Assembly (NCBI RefSeq): GCF_000003815.2
Contig: NC_049981.1
Location: 23,235,313 to 23,299,312 of the forward strand
Reading direction: 5' to 3'
Length of the DNA: 64,000 bases
Source of the DNA: Branchiostoma floridae
Taxonomy: Eukaryota; Chordata; Leptocardii; Amphioxiformes; Branchiostomatidae
Numbering within the stretch: position 1 is the stretch's first letter; the number at the start of each line of letters is the position of its first letter. Below, piece by piece: positions 13,085 through 27,465 of the stretch. Below the pieces are notes generated by a model that was given only the letters and a program-made list of their open reading frames with translations, was not told the DNA's origin and ran no database searches. Made by a program: the position numbers and the translations under genes.

Positions 13085-14687
13085 GGTGGAAGGGAGAGAT
13101 AGAGAAACCATGAGAGTGGGACAAAGACGGCGGAGACAGAGAGAGTGACAGACAGATAGACAGAGAGATTCAAGGTACAAAAAGTATATTTGAGGATGAA
13201 GTTGGAGGACACAGAGACGCTCAGACAGATAATGAGAGAAACTCACAGAGAAACAAATACAGAGAATGAGAAAAAAATTGACATAAGCACAAGCTCACCC
13301 ATAGAGAGAGGAGACAGAGAGAGAGAGAGAGAGACACACACACAGAGACAGATAAAGAAACACAGAAAGAGAATGGAACAGAAACACACAGAGGGAGATA
13401 CAGAGAAAGAAATTAAGACACGCACACAAACACTCTTGCAGCTAGAGAGAGAGAGATGCATGTTGAATTTATTGTAACTATTTCTGCAATCCTCCAGCTC
13501 GACGTTCTTCCTGACGTAGTTCGTGTTGTTGGTGGAAGGCTGGAAGTTTACATGGATGGCGGGGTGCGGACAGGAGCCGACATACTGAAGGCCTTAGCCT
13601 TGGGCGCCAAGTGTGTGTTCGTGGGAAGGCCTGTGCTCTGGGCCTTGGCTTACCAGGTAAGGGCTTAAGTTTACTTCAGACAGCCCATCTTAATGCTCAT
13701 TTGATGTTTTTTGGCTCGGCACACCATTTGCACGTGGAGTACAAACCTTGTAACCTTGAACCTTGTAACCCTGAACCCCAGACATCATTTCGTGACAAAC
13801 CTGCACTTCGTCATTGATTGCTTTTTCGTGTATACAAAACAACCAGGTGCGTAGCGTAGCCATAAATTCAGCATGTAGACATGGGCAAGAAAAAAACAAT
13901 ACACCTGTCCACTTCTGATGTATTTGTCTGTAAATACTGACCATGCCATTCCTAGTCAAGTGAACCTGAGACAGCATAAAATTTTGTAGTGTAAACATGT
14001 GCGGTAACTTCTTAACCTTTTAGTTATATGAGGAAAATACTGCACCTGCTATTGACTACTTCTAATCCCGTCCAAAACATCTGATGCTACAGAGCTAAAG
14101 CTCAACTGATAAACAACCTTATACCCTTTGTCTTCAGGGGGAAGACGGCGTTCGTCAGGCGCTACAGGTGCTGAACGATGAACTCCGCGTTGCTATGGCT
14201 CACACAGGTGAGGTGACACACAGTCTTGTAAGACAAAGGCAGAGTTCACTCAAGTCACCATTCATTTCAGACATAAGCATCTAGAATGACATAGTCGCAG
14301 GGCAACTGGAGAACAGGCATTCTGGAGTTATGCTGCTCAACTATACACACACACACAGAGAAGAAGAAGTAGAAGAAGAAGAAGAGGAGGAGAAAAAGAA
14401 GAAAGAACTTTACTGCATGACAACTGTAGAGGATACAGTGTATGGCAACTTGTACATACAATACATACAGAACAGTTTATATACATGGGTTACTAGTATC
14501 TAAAAAATCTAAGAAACTAATCTATTTAATTTACACATGGTACATGTATGTAGTATCAACAATCAGGCTAGCACTATGTGCTGGTTCAGGACAGTATAAT
14601 ATTGTCTCGTTTTTTGAGTATGAAATGAGTTATATATAAATTGACCGACATACACACACACACACACATACATACATACACACACAC

Positions 14688-14743
<56 letters not shown>

Positions 14744-17700
14744 TGTAAAACATAACCTTTCAGCGNNNNNNNNNNNNNNNNNNNNNNNNNNNNNNNNNNN
14801 NNNNNNNNNNNNNNNNNNNNNNNNNNNNNNNNNNNNNNNNNNNNNNNNNNNNNNNNNNNNNNNNNCTAAGCTCGAGGGTGGCGACGGCTCGTCACCGTTT
14901 CATCCTTGCCCGGAAGCAGAGAGACAAGCGGAACGGCAACGCCAGAGAAGAAGATGTTGGGTTCGGCTCTGGTTGAGGCGCCGACCCATGTTTGGGTTCT
15001 ACGATACGCTGATGAGCAAGCTATAAATGCGAGAACACTGTTGCAACTTTAAGTCATTTGTGCGCATGGTGTCTCAAATGCTCTATGACCTGCTCATGTG
15101 TGTGAGACCTTCCATTGAGAAGAGTAGAAAGTGAGTTTTTTTACTGATGATATTTCCCTAATATTTTCCCCGCCGGGACCCCGGTTCAATTTAAGTCCGA
15201 CTTAAAACCAACCGGGGCCTCGCCCGAGGCCAAAAATAACCCGGAAGCCGCTGGGAGACCCACAGGACACCCACCGGAAGAGCCAAAAAACAGTCCGTAA
15301 GTTACCCGCTCGGGCCCCTATGTGGAAATGTGACCATGACCCAAATTGTCCCGTTCGATCAACCGAGGGACCCCGTCAGCGACCCTGGCGGTGTTCCGGG
15401 ATGACACAACGGATGCAATAGTTTGTAATGCAATAAGGTTGGGCCTGTACCGTCGAGTACCGTCGGGATGCCGGGCGGGTACTGGGTGGGTACTGTAGGG
15501 GAGCCTGTCGATGTGTCCACGATTAGTTGACGGCTTTGATTCGGCGTATTTTCTTGCCCGGGGCCCGGTTGATTTTAAGTTCGTCTAAGAATCAACCGGG
15601 GCCCCGCCCGAGCCCCAAACTAGCCCGGCAGCCGCCGGGGGTCTCACGGGGTCCCGCCCGAAAGTGCAACAGATCAGCCCCTAACCTACCCCTAACCTAC
15701 CCGGCCGGAACCCTTTGTGTAAATGTGACGTTAGCATTAAAGTTAAAGTTACCCTTACATCTGTGCNNNNNNNNNNNNNNNNNNNNNNNNNNNNNNNNNN
15801 NNNNNNNNNNNNNNNNNNNNNNNNNNNNNNNNNNNNNNNNNNNNNNNNNNNNNNNNNNNNNNNNNNNNNNNNNNNNNNNNNNNNNNNNNNNNNNNNNNNN
15901 NNNNNNNNNNNNNNNNNNNNNNNNNNNNNNNNNNNNNNNNNNNNNNNNNNNNNNNNNNNNNNNNNNNNNNNNNNNNNNNNNNNNNNNNNNNNNNNNNNNN
16001 NNNNNNNNNNNNNNNNNNNNNNNNNNNNNNNNNNNNNNNNNNNNNNNNNNNNNNNNNNNNNNNNNNNNNNNNNNNNNNNNNNNNNNNNNNNNNNNNNNNN
16101 NNNNNNNNNNNNNNNNNNNNNNNNNNNNNNNNNNNNNNNNNNNNNNNNNNNNNNNNNNNNNNNNNNNNNNNNNNNNNNNNNNNNNNNNNNNNNNNNNNNN
16201 NNNNNNNNNNNNNNNNNNNNNNNNNNNNNNNNNNNNNNNNNNNNNNNNNCCGAGCTGAAGTTAGCAGCCCGTTTACCAGCACCAGTTGTGGCACGTAGAC
16301 ACCACGCACTCGCAGTTGCACGTACGTCGGTTTGTACCCTTAGCTTTAAAATGGTTAGACCAGTCCTACTATGTATCTCAAGAACATCTTGATGTTTGAG
16401 TCTACACGACATGAAGAGTGTATTCATGTTTACTGTACTATACCTTGGACATTTTGTATCAAACACCCTAAGGTGCAGCAAGGTATCTTTAAGCTATACT
16501 ACGTAATGTTTGGACAATACAGTATGTTTTTGTTGGGTTTCGCCTGCGTGCCTGCCTTGATCAGGCGGTCCAGGGCGCGACTCATCTTTAAGGGATATAC
16601 ATGAATGTTGTGATCGAGGCACACCTCTCGTAGCTTTCTTAGCCTGGCTTGCACCGAATGGTCCTACAACATAGAAATAAAAGGAAAAGGGGGAAAATTT
16701 GTCATAACATGCCGGACTCAGTCCTGCCTGGGGCTAATAAGTCGTGTATGTGTAGAGAGTCGTGAGCATGACAGGCCCATTTGTCACACCGACTCAAAGG
16801 GTGACTACCACATTCCAAACCAAAGATACTGTAAGTCGACAACGCATGAAGAGTGTGTTCATGTTTACTATGCACTTGGGGCAGTTCAAACACCTTAAGG
16901 TGCAGCAAAGTATCTTTAGAAAGTATGTTTCTGCTGGGTACGACAAAATAATGTAATGGAATATACATTCAAAAGCAAATAACAGTAAAGATCACGGCGC
17001 TGCAATCCATGAAGATCGAGCTGGTCCAAAAGTAACCTGGAATCCAGTCTACCGTGAATTGGCCAGGCTAACTTCGTCTTTCCACCACCGGGGTCACATA
17101 CAATGAAAGCAGACGAAAGAAACAAATAGTGCAATTTGGTGAAATTTCACACATTCGCAGGCGTGCCTCTATTGTCTCTCACCNNNNNNNNNNNNNNNNN
17201 NNNNNNNNNNNNNNNNNNNNNNNNNNNNNNNNNNNNNNNNNNNNNNNNNNNNNNNNNNNNNNNNNNNNNNNNNNNNNNNNNNNNNNNNNNNNNNNNNNNN
17301 NNNNNNNNNNNNNNNNNNNNNNNNNNNNNNNNNNNNNNNNNNNNNNNNNNNNNNNNNNNNNNNNNNNNNNNNNNNNNNNNNNNNNNNNNNNNNNNNNNNN
17401 NNNNNNNNNNNNNNNNNNNNNNNNNNNNNNNNNNNNNNNNNNNNNNNNNNNNNNNNNNNNNNNNNNNNNNNNNNNNNNNNNNNNNNNNNNNNNNNNNNNN
17501 NNNNNNNNNNNNNNNNNNNNNNNNNNNNNNNNNNNNNNNNNNNNNNNNNNNNNNNNNNNNNNNNNNNNNNNNNNNNNNNNNNNNNNNNNNNNNNNNNNNN
17601 NNNNNNNNNNNNNNNNNNNNNNNNNNNNNNNNNNNNNNNNNNNNNNNNNNNNNNNNNNNNNNNNNNNNNNNNNNNNNNNNNNNNNNNNNNNNNNNNNNNN

Positions 17701-20700
17701 NNNNNNNNNNNNNNNNNNNNNNNNNNTAGCGATATGTGATGTGTCGCGTGATTGCATACCAAAGTAAGTTCTCACTGTAGCCGCCCTCGGGGACCCCAAC
17801 AAACTCCTCGGGTGGGCGGAGCAGTACCAAATCCACATAGTCAGGCCACTCCCATGATCTAACTGACTTAGAACATGGCCATCTTTCCGAAGCAAAATAC
17901 ACTGTTATAGTCACTAGAAACATGTAGTTTGTTTTCCTAGCAAGCGAACAGACAGGCTACATTCTTCTATTTCTCATTCATGAACCTGGTGATGGCGCCT
18001 CACACCTTTCCCCATGAGGCTTGTGTGAAATTCATGTCAGGTTTTACAACACTTTTTTGCAACACAATGCCATTGTTTTTGGGTGAATGTCAGATCAAGG
18101 AGATCAGATTGATCCCAGTTCTCAACCTGATCTCAAATGAGTAGGACGTGGCATCTCTTGAAGGCCAATTTCTCGAGTATGTTCAGCCGTTTTCACAGTA
18201 TGTGCAGGCGAGTTCCGTACGCGTACACAGTCCGAGTTCCAGCTGAGTTCCAGCTGAGTTCCAGCTCGAGCTGGCGGACGTTTTGCTGCAGCATATTGGC
18301 ATCTCTGCCGAACTGTTTTGTAGTTTTGATACTGACCAATTCCTGCCAGACAGACCAGCCAAATTATGTCGCTGCCCCCTCCCCCATTTCATTCACCCTG
18401 CTGGAGTAACCGTCCTGACGAGCTGTCCTGTTCCCAATTCGACCCGTTCCTGGTAGACCACATCTTCCTCCATTTTAGTTTGTTTCTCTTTTAAAGTTTT
18501 ATGGAAGTATTGATCGTATACCACATGTTTGCTTCATTTTTATCAATTTAACGCGCATGTTTTTATGTAGCATCTNNNNNNNNNNNNNNNNNNNNNNNNN
18601 NNNNNNNNNNNNNNNNNNNNNNNNNNNNNNNNNNNNNNNNNNNNNNNNNNNNNNNNNNNNNNNNNNNNNNNNNNNNNNNNNNNNNNNNNNNNNNNNNNNN
18701 NNNNNNNNNNNNNNNNNNNNNNNNNNNNNNNNNNNNNNNNNNNNNNNNNNNNNNNNNNNNNNNNNNNNNNNNNNNNNNNNNNNNNNNNNNNNNNNNNNNN
18801 NNNNNNNNNNNNNNNNNNNNNNNNNNNNNNNNNNNNNNNNNNNNNNNNNNNNNNNNNNNNNNNNNNNNNNNNNNNNNNNNNNNNNNNNNNNNNNNNNNNN
18901 NNNNNNNNNNNNNNNNNNNNNNNNNNNNNNNNNNNNNNNNNNNNNNNNNNNNNNNNNNNNNNNNNNNNNNNNNNNNNNNNNNNNNNNNNNNNNNNNNNNN
19001 NNNNNNNNNNNNNNNNNNNNNNNNNNNNNNNNNNNNNNNNNNNNNNNNNNNNNNNNNNNNNNNNNNNNNNNNNNNNNNNNNNNNNNNNNNNNNNNNNNNN
19101 NNNNNNNNNNNNNNNNNNNNNNNNNNNNNNNNNNNNNNNNNNNNNNNNNNNNNNNNNNNNNNNNNNNNNNNNNNNNNNNNNNNNNNNNNNNNNNNNNNNN
19201 NNNNNNNNNNNNNNNNNNNNNNNNNNNNNNNNNNNNNNNNNNNNNNNNNNNNNNNNNNNNNNNNNNNNNNNNNNNNNNNNNNNNNNTGCTAACTATCAAC
19301 ACTAATGGTTATCAAAAGATTTTGAGCGTTCTGTTTAAGTATCTCAAATGTAAAAGTACAAAGACTTTCCAAATCCCCGGGAAATAAGCGAATGTGCATG
19401 TTGTCACCCGCAGATTTTTCATGCGCAACTTTTCACGCGCACAAAACCCCATCACTGTTAGCGTAAAAGTTTACATGTGTAGTCTTGAATTTTCGTGAAA
19501 AATGCACAAAAGTTCCGTTGTCGTGGTTTTCTCGGTGTTTGGTCGACATACTATCTATCTGACACAGTGACTAAATTTGTCACATCGCCGGATTCTGAGA
19601 ATCACCACGATAATTTTTGCCATCTGTTCTACTCTTCGTTCCGTGCACCTTCAGTGCAGTCAAGGCCACTCTGACATTTCATACGTACCCTCTGGCCCCA
19701 GCCCTGGTCGTAACTCATTTTCTGTGACAGCTAATTGCAGCAGATTTGGCCAAACATCCTCCCCTGATCTCTGACATCTTTGAACCACAACCAGATTTTT
19801 TGCCTCCATGGTTTCGGCTTTAAAAATCTCTAAACCGTGCTCATGTGGCGTCATGCCCCGTGCCTTTTCTTTGCCAAATTGTACCAACCCCCTTCCCCAC
19901 CGACTCAACTTAAACATTCACGTTAGTGCCAGAGTGAATTGTGAACCTTAATCGTTTTTGCCATGTTTAGGTCAAATCATGAGGTTTTGCTAGATCATTC
20001 TACCTATGCACAATGTATTTCTTTCCCGCTATAGTTGCAGCGTGTCAAATGGATACCCTAGTTCTTTTTGTTAAAATGTCAATACATTCGATTGTGGTTG
20101 TTACACTTAGACATGTTGGTATGTGTTTAATAGAAGATAAATGTGGCGGAGTGGATACAAACGTGTTTTATTTTGTATCTAATTAGAGCAGTATATACCC
20201 CAGAGTAGCAATCCCCATTTAGACACATTTGGGAACAAGAAAATAGGGGGTCAGTAAAACCAGGACTGTTAACGGAAGTTTTTAATTTGAAATGACTCAG
20301 TATTTGATGCATGATAAACAAAAATCGACTAAACTATTTGATTATTCACTAGATAGTGGATAAGATGCCTTAAAAAGTTTGAGACGGATTATCAGGGCGA
20401 GTTGTTTATACATCGCAAGTTCATTTCGCCGATGTCTTAGAAAATATGGATCGCGACACCATATCCCCATATGTACGGATACATCCCGGACCAATGACAA
20501 GCTGAAAGGGAACAGTGTCACTTATTATTGTTAAAAGATTAGATAATATCAGTACGGGCGAAAATCATACGGCCGACTGTTGAAGCACACCTCAAGAAAG
20601 ATGGTCCAAGAATTCATTATTTTACGCTTCGTCAATTAACAGGAAACATTGTAGCCGTTAAATCTTAGCACTAGTTTTTAAGATAGGCACGAAAGGGTTT

Positions 20701-23700
20701 AGGGTTTGAATGGTTCTGATTCGCTATTGTTGTTTTTAGCGTTTTGGGGTTGCAATGTAGCAATCGTAAAGTACCCCCTTTTTGATAAGTACATCTCAAT
20801 CTCCCGTTTTGATAGATGGTTGCGTCTGAATCGCCCCCGTTTGGATAGTTACGACAGAAACAATGTTTTGAAAGGAATGAATTTGAACGACAAGCTGTGT
20901 TGTTATAAACTCCTGTAAAAGCGGGAATTCCTTGTATTAAAAGCAGACCGCATGATTTATTGTCACCGGACCACCATGGAAATGACAAGTCTGTGTCATC
21001 TGTGCCATGTGGTGCTGGATTCTCGTCACACCCGCAACAAGCCGCTGTGCTAATCAGAAAAATCAGAAACGGTCTGTTGAACTCTCTTTTGTTTAGAGCC
21101 AGGCCTTCCAGGCGGTCCGGACACAGCTCGGACACTGGCGCATGTGGGACACATTTTATTCCTCAAGCGGACATTCTTTCTTAGCACGGCGTGGTGGGAA
21201 GACGGACAATTCTACTACTACTCCCAACTTTTTTGCTCCCAAACTGTACATTTCATGTCATGTTTTGGCATCGTGAAAGAATCTGGGTGTTTGGTATCTA
21301 AGTCCTATATTAGCTTATCAGGAACTCAGCCAGACCAGTCCGATTACTATTTGTGAGCCGTGTTTATTCAACCTATGCTAAACTCAAGTAACATATAATA
21401 CAATGTGTTTCACTTAGGACTACAGCAAGTTACAGTTAAAGGATACAGGTCTAGGATAATGATACAGAGATCTAAGTATATTCACAGAGAGAGTCGGTCT
21501 AACTAATAACTAGTACACAATCCAACAGAGGGACTAAGCCCTACCAAAGTACCTCACCTGAGTCCTTGGGGCACGAGACTGACTAAATCTCTTCATACAA
21601 TCTCTAAGGTTAACTAGCATGACAATAGGTTGTATAACTCCGCCCATCACAGGTAAGCTGGTTGGATGCTGTCGGCATCCAGCCAATCAGGATTTACCTA
21701 ATATGCTAATGTAAGCTCCTCCTCATATGGTCTAGACAGTCATTACCTAATTATCTCATATGTCAAAGGTCAAGGGAGGTGTAACAAAAATACAACAGGT
21801 TGATATAAAATCACAAAAGTTGGCACCATCAGTCATATATCATTATCTAGCTCTCTGTGACCAATCAGACTGCTGTCACCAGCCATTGGTCGCTCACATT
21901 CCGCATATGGTCCACACAATACAAAAATTTCAGCATAGTACAGATATTCAACATTATCTAAATCTCTGTGACCAATCAGACTGCTCTCACCAGCCATTGG
22001 CCACTCACATTTTGCATATGGTCACTACAATACAAAAGTTCAGCATAATACAGATAAACATATACATAAGCAATACGTACGCAATACATCAGCAATACAT
22101 AAGCAATAATCATGTGGTTTTATTACACTGTGTCTGATACAGACAAAGATTTACATGTGTGCTTCGCAAGAGACAAAATTCCAACGTGTACGGCGGTGAC
22201 AGGTGCATAACAGACGACAAGGCAGCCAGACACACCAGAAGCAGAGAAGGCGTGTAGGATCCCATGTATACTACCTGGTCAATCACTTAAACTTGTCCGT
22301 CATTACCCGAAATAAGCACCTAAGTAAACTTAACACATACTCACTGGTATGGGGAGAGATTTACTGCTAATCACCTTTGAGATTAGATACTCAAATCCCC
22401 ATCCAATTCCTCGAGAGATGGACACGCAGCACGCAGACGACACCAGCAGGAGACTTGAGCTCACTTACATGGCTACGGCGTGATAATAGAAAACGTGTAT
22501 ACCTACCAATCCTCTCATCTCAGCTCCAGAGTTCCATCCGTACTTGATAACAAAAAAAATCTTCATATAAACTTAACTTCCGGGGGACCTAGCCACGGTG
22601 ATTTACAGGCGAAACAGGAACCAACATACAATCTACAACAACCAATGCACCAGCTCACCCAACCGAATGATTTGCACCATCAGAACCGCAAGACACGAAG
22701 TGGTCTGTCTTTGCTCAGCACAACTTAACGATAACACACTATGTTAAATCTATGTAATCCGAGTCGGAGTCCAACGCGAAGTCCTCCAGGTACGACGGTC
22801 TGCGGCGATGTCGTCGTGGTCTCGGGACGTCAGCAGCATGGCTTGTCGAAGGCCTCTCCTCTTCGCTGTCACTGGAGACGTCCGGATTCACAGCTGGTCG
22901 TCTCTCCCTCGGCGGAACAAGTGTCTTCGGGACGGTCGCCTCGTCCTGGTCATCTTCATCGCCAGACTGCTGGTCGGAACCTGAAACAGAAGCAGAACAA
23001 GTGCCCTGGGAGGACTCTTCCCCGGACGTTACCGGACTCTCTGAAAAGGAAGGTTCTTGACACCGGTTACGGTTAGGGCGGCCCGGCCGACGGGGTCGGT
23101 CGTTCCGCTGGTTGTAATTCGGGTCATCCTGGGGGGACAGAAGGATATCATTGTCTCAAAACTCACACATACTAACCAATTTTGGAAAGGTAGCAAAGTT
23201 GTCGTGAGTTGGGTCATACGGAACAATTTTGTCGGTCATGGTTAGAAAAAAGTGCCAAAATAGAAATGGGAGACCCACTTTGCCAAATAGGGTAGCACTT
23301 TTCTGTGGACTTTGGGAGAAAAACAACAGAAAAATTCAGATGTGCCTAAACCAACAGATTTTGGACAGGGACAATAGGATTAAACCTCACAAATTTGAAT
23401 GCAAATTCGGGACCACTGCAAAAACAACAGTTGACAAATCTTTCAAAATTCTCACCAAATGGACAAAGCAGCTATTTCACAGGTTGGGCAATTTTCGCCT
23501 GGCAGGACTAGAGTTACAAAAGATAGGGCATTTCACAGCAGATGAGAACAAAAGGCAGGAACAAGAACAAAAGACAAGGTATGGCAGTGCGCGCAGGGGT
23601 GATAATAATATGCGTGGATGACAATGGCGTCTATGCAAATTTAGTGTAGACGGTGCCAAATGTTCACTATGGGCAATTAATTAGCAGATTTTGTCCGGCC

Positions 23701-26700
23701 AAGCCAAAAATGCCAAAACTAAATGGACACAAAGCAACGGTTTTGCACAACTTAAAAAGGCTACGCTAAGATTTGAATATGCCGGGAATATTAGCTACGC
23801 GCGGCTAAAGCGAAGCAGTCGGTGGGAATCAAGAACAAAATCTGGGGCCCAAGTGAGCAACTCCATGCTACCAAAGCAATGAAATTTACGATGCAAATCT
23901 GCGTCTGTCCTTCCCAAAATCAAGAATTTAGTAGGTCCAAACAGGTAGGACAGCAAATGTCTACGTACAGAACAAGAAACAACAGCGCTAAATGCAGAAA
24001 ACTGCCGGTAAGGACTAACTAGCTATGTGTTTGAAATGGGCCGGGGAATAATCCGAAGCGCGTAACACGAGTAAGCGAAGCACAAACAGGAACTAGATCA
24101 AATTCGAAGTTTGGAAAGTTTACTAAGTTACAGAGTCCAACATAAGATTGTAAAACACGGTTATTCACAAATCCAGTGTGGGAACCATTGAAAGAATCTG
24201 GGTGTTTGGTATCTAAGTCCTATATTAGCTTATCAGGAACTCAGCCAGACCAGTCCGATTACTATTTGTGAGCCGTGTTCAACCTATGCTAAACTCAAGT
24301 AACATATAACTCAAGTAACATATAATACAATGTGTTTCACTTAGGACTACAGCAAGTTACAGTTAAAGGATACAGGTCTAGGATAATGATACAGAGATCT
24401 AAGTATATTCACAGAGAGAGTCGGTCTAACTAATAACTAGTACACAATCCAACAGAGGGACTAAGCCCTACCAAAGTACCTCACCTGAGTCCTTGGGGCA
24501 CGAGACTGACTAAATCTCTTCATACAATCTCTAAGGTTAACTAGCATGACAATAGGTTGTATAACTCCGCCCATCACAGGTAAGCTGGTTGGATGCTGTC
24601 GGCATCCAGCCAATCAGGATTTACCTAATATGCTAATGTAAGCTCCTCCTCATATGGTCTAGACAGTCATTACCTAATTATCTCATATGTCAAAGGTCAT
24701 GGCCGTTACAATCGTACTGGCAAGTCCAGAACACTCCTTGTCTCAGCAGAGCGTAGTTCCTTGTAGCGACCACTTCCTTGGCCAAAAATTGTTTGTTTGA
24801 AGCCAGTGCGCTACGTACTCGTCCTGTTCGGAGCCGTATCCGTTCAGCGGAGCCAGCCCGGCAAGAACCCGCACGCGTCTGACTCTTGGGCGCCCCTTGT
24901 ATTCAATTTCGGTGAGTGTACCTTGCTAATGATAGCTTGTATTGTGTGCATTTAATAGATACGCTACATGATGTTTAGAGTGACTAGATCTAAATAAACC
25001 GAGAGCGTTACGTTGTGAATCGTACCTGGTGGTTTTTGGGAGTGAGTGCTTGGGTTGAGTAAGACAGCCAACCTTAATCTCGTGGGCCCAAATCTTGCCC
25101 CAAACCGCCCGAGACCTTGGGACTTCGAAAAAGTCCGCCAAAATCACGTTTCAGCAGGATAAAAATGTGTCCCATTTTTACGGCATAATAGTTTTGGCAT
25201 TTTTACAGGCGTATTGTTGTGTAGGATTTAGTCTTCATCTGTGACCTTGTTTCGCCAGTGTTTGGTGATTTCGATTAGAGAATAACTTTCAACGTGGAAA
25301 CTTCTTGGCAGTTTGTTACTCATACCACATGTTGTTTACGGCACAACCAGGCACAACCCTTTTGTCTCTGATCGGCCGGAGATATCAGCGCTCCATGAGG
25401 CCCTTTTGTAGAATTCCTTTCGCCACCTTGCCGCCGCACAAACAACAAACGCTTCTGTTTCTCGTGGTCATATTCATCTGTTTCCCGTGGTCTTAAAGTC
25501 AAAGATACGATTTGTTACCGGGGTCCCCGTTCTCAATCATCTTTTTCTCTGCGTTTCTCTCACCCTATATCGTCTGTGGACTAGTACAGTGTACAAGGAT
25601 CCACTGTGCTTTAATAATACTGCTGAGCATGAGTCGTGAATTAACCGACGATTGCCGGAACTGCCATACTCCCATCCGTCCTCCGATCGCCCGCCGGCTT
25701 ATCACTCTGACTGTAGCCAAAACGGCACCAGTGATCTGATCACCCATTGTCCACCAAGCAGTTTAATAGCGGTGAGCGTACATGTGACTTATTTCGTTCT
25801 GTGTTATTACAGGCTAGTGATGTTAAAGCCGTTGTATACAGGATGCTTTTCCAATCACCTTTACCTCCCTTCCACACGTAGAAGTTGGATATCTCTTGCA
25901 ATTGCAGCCGTTTTACTTGTTGGACGGGCGAAATATTCTGTATACTGGTTTACGCCACCCGACGTAACAGTGCACTGCATATTAGACCCGATAGCCGTCG
26001 TTTGTGGCTTTTAGGCAGACATGTGTATTGATATTTTGATGTGCCTTCGTTCGTGCGAAGCCAAGCCGAGAAAGGATATGTTGTGTCATTATTTCTTATT
26101 CACGGCGGTACATTTTATTTCTTTTACTTCTTTAATGTTTCAAAACTCGGGCTACACCAAAAGTTACATGATAATGCACTTTTGTGCCCTTTGGTTATAA
26201 GAGAAATAGACCTCATTGGTCAAAGTAACGACACGTTAGCATCCCGAGTATTGTTGTCTGCTACACAAGCGTTATCGCCGGTGCAATGAGACGAGTGGGT
26301 AGAGTGTTCGCCATGCATTCGGTACGTCGTAAGTTCGATCCCCGGCCGAATATGGTATGACGTGTTAAATGGTCGTGCTAATTTCTCAGCTTAGCACTCA
26401 GCATTCGGGAAAGAGTATGTAATTTGAACACACACCACAGCCAGTGTCCTGGCCCCCTGCTGTAGTAAGTGCATTTGTTTGGCCCAGGGTTACTGCAAGA
26501 ACATGGGCGCCGCCCTATGCACCATGGAGCGGGAAGGAATTCAATATGTATGACTTTTGCTATAAATTATATCTGAATTACTTTGATGCCTTACATCACT
26601 TCCGACTGCCTGTAACTAACAGAAAACAACACTTTACCGATCCAGACATACAAAAGTTGCTAAGTTAGTATCACTATTGCAAAAATTCTTCATATGAATC

Positions 26701-27423
26701 CTCTCTCACAATCTGTCCCCACAGGTGAACGCCGGCATGACAACCCCCAGGTTACAGGAAGAATCGACTGACAAGTACACCCCTTTGTCGCGATGGTTTG
26801 GGAACCAAATGATCATCACAGCAATATGAAAAAAGGGAATCAAGAGTCACACAACCATACAAAATGATATAACAGAAAGATATGAAATAAAAACCTTCAA
26901 ACGAAACAAAACAATCCTCATACATACATACACGACATCATTACGCCGAATGGTCAAGCAAAAAATATAACTGACCCACTATTCTACCCTAACGATACAT
27001 AATATCGAGTAATTTGTTAATAAATGTAATGTGCTGTATACTTGATGGTGAAACGAGTATCTAACACATGAATTCCTGGTTTATAACATCGGTCACGTCA
27101 TCGTATTATACGCCATACCAAAGCAGACTAAAGGTCACACACAAAAACAAATTCCCTAGGGAATACCCGTAGAAAAATTCCTCGCATGCCTGCGGAATTC
27201 CTAGAATTCCTGTCAAACGGTCGCACACTATAAACATTAGGCTCGCCCCTGAGGCGTCGCCAAAAAATCTAAGAAACTAATCTATTTTACACATGGTACA
27301 TGTATGTAGTATCAACAATCAGGCTAGCACTATGTGCTGGTTCAGGACAGTATAATATTGTCTCATTTTTTGAGTATGAAATGAGTTATATATAAATTGA
27401 CCGACATACACACACACACACAC

Positions 27424-27465
<42 letters not shown>

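Larger units (their letters stand above)
21274..24699. mobile_element. Candidate non-autonomous LTR element (about 3.4 kb)
   Basis: Two near-identical ~500-bp direct repeats with TG...CA ends enclose 2.4 kb. The interior has no gag, protease or reverse-transcriptase motifs. It has a 111-bp tandem duplication (21841-21951, 21952-22057) with GACCAATCAGACTG in each, and unrecognised short frames. There is no polypurine tract before the right copy. It fits a LARD/TRIM-type element; a segmental duplication is the alternative. Confidence 0.5.

Noticed and set aside
13190-13477. Arg/Glu/Thr-rich frame and its opposite-strand partner
   Set aside because: Purine-rich low-complexity intron DNA inside the HAO gene.
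15527-19387. Long open frames of 188-276 codons
   Set aside because: They consist mainly of N bases from assembly gaps; the readable ends show no coding signal.
23229-23621. 130-codon frame in the candidate LTR element as a gag-like protein
   Set aside because: Lys/Gln/Asn-rich with no zinc knuckle, protease or capsid motif. Most likely chance in a non-autonomous element.
26284-26345. tRNA gene
   Set aside because: A- and B-box-like segments are present, but the acceptor stem does not pair and the similarity fades into SINE-like sequence.
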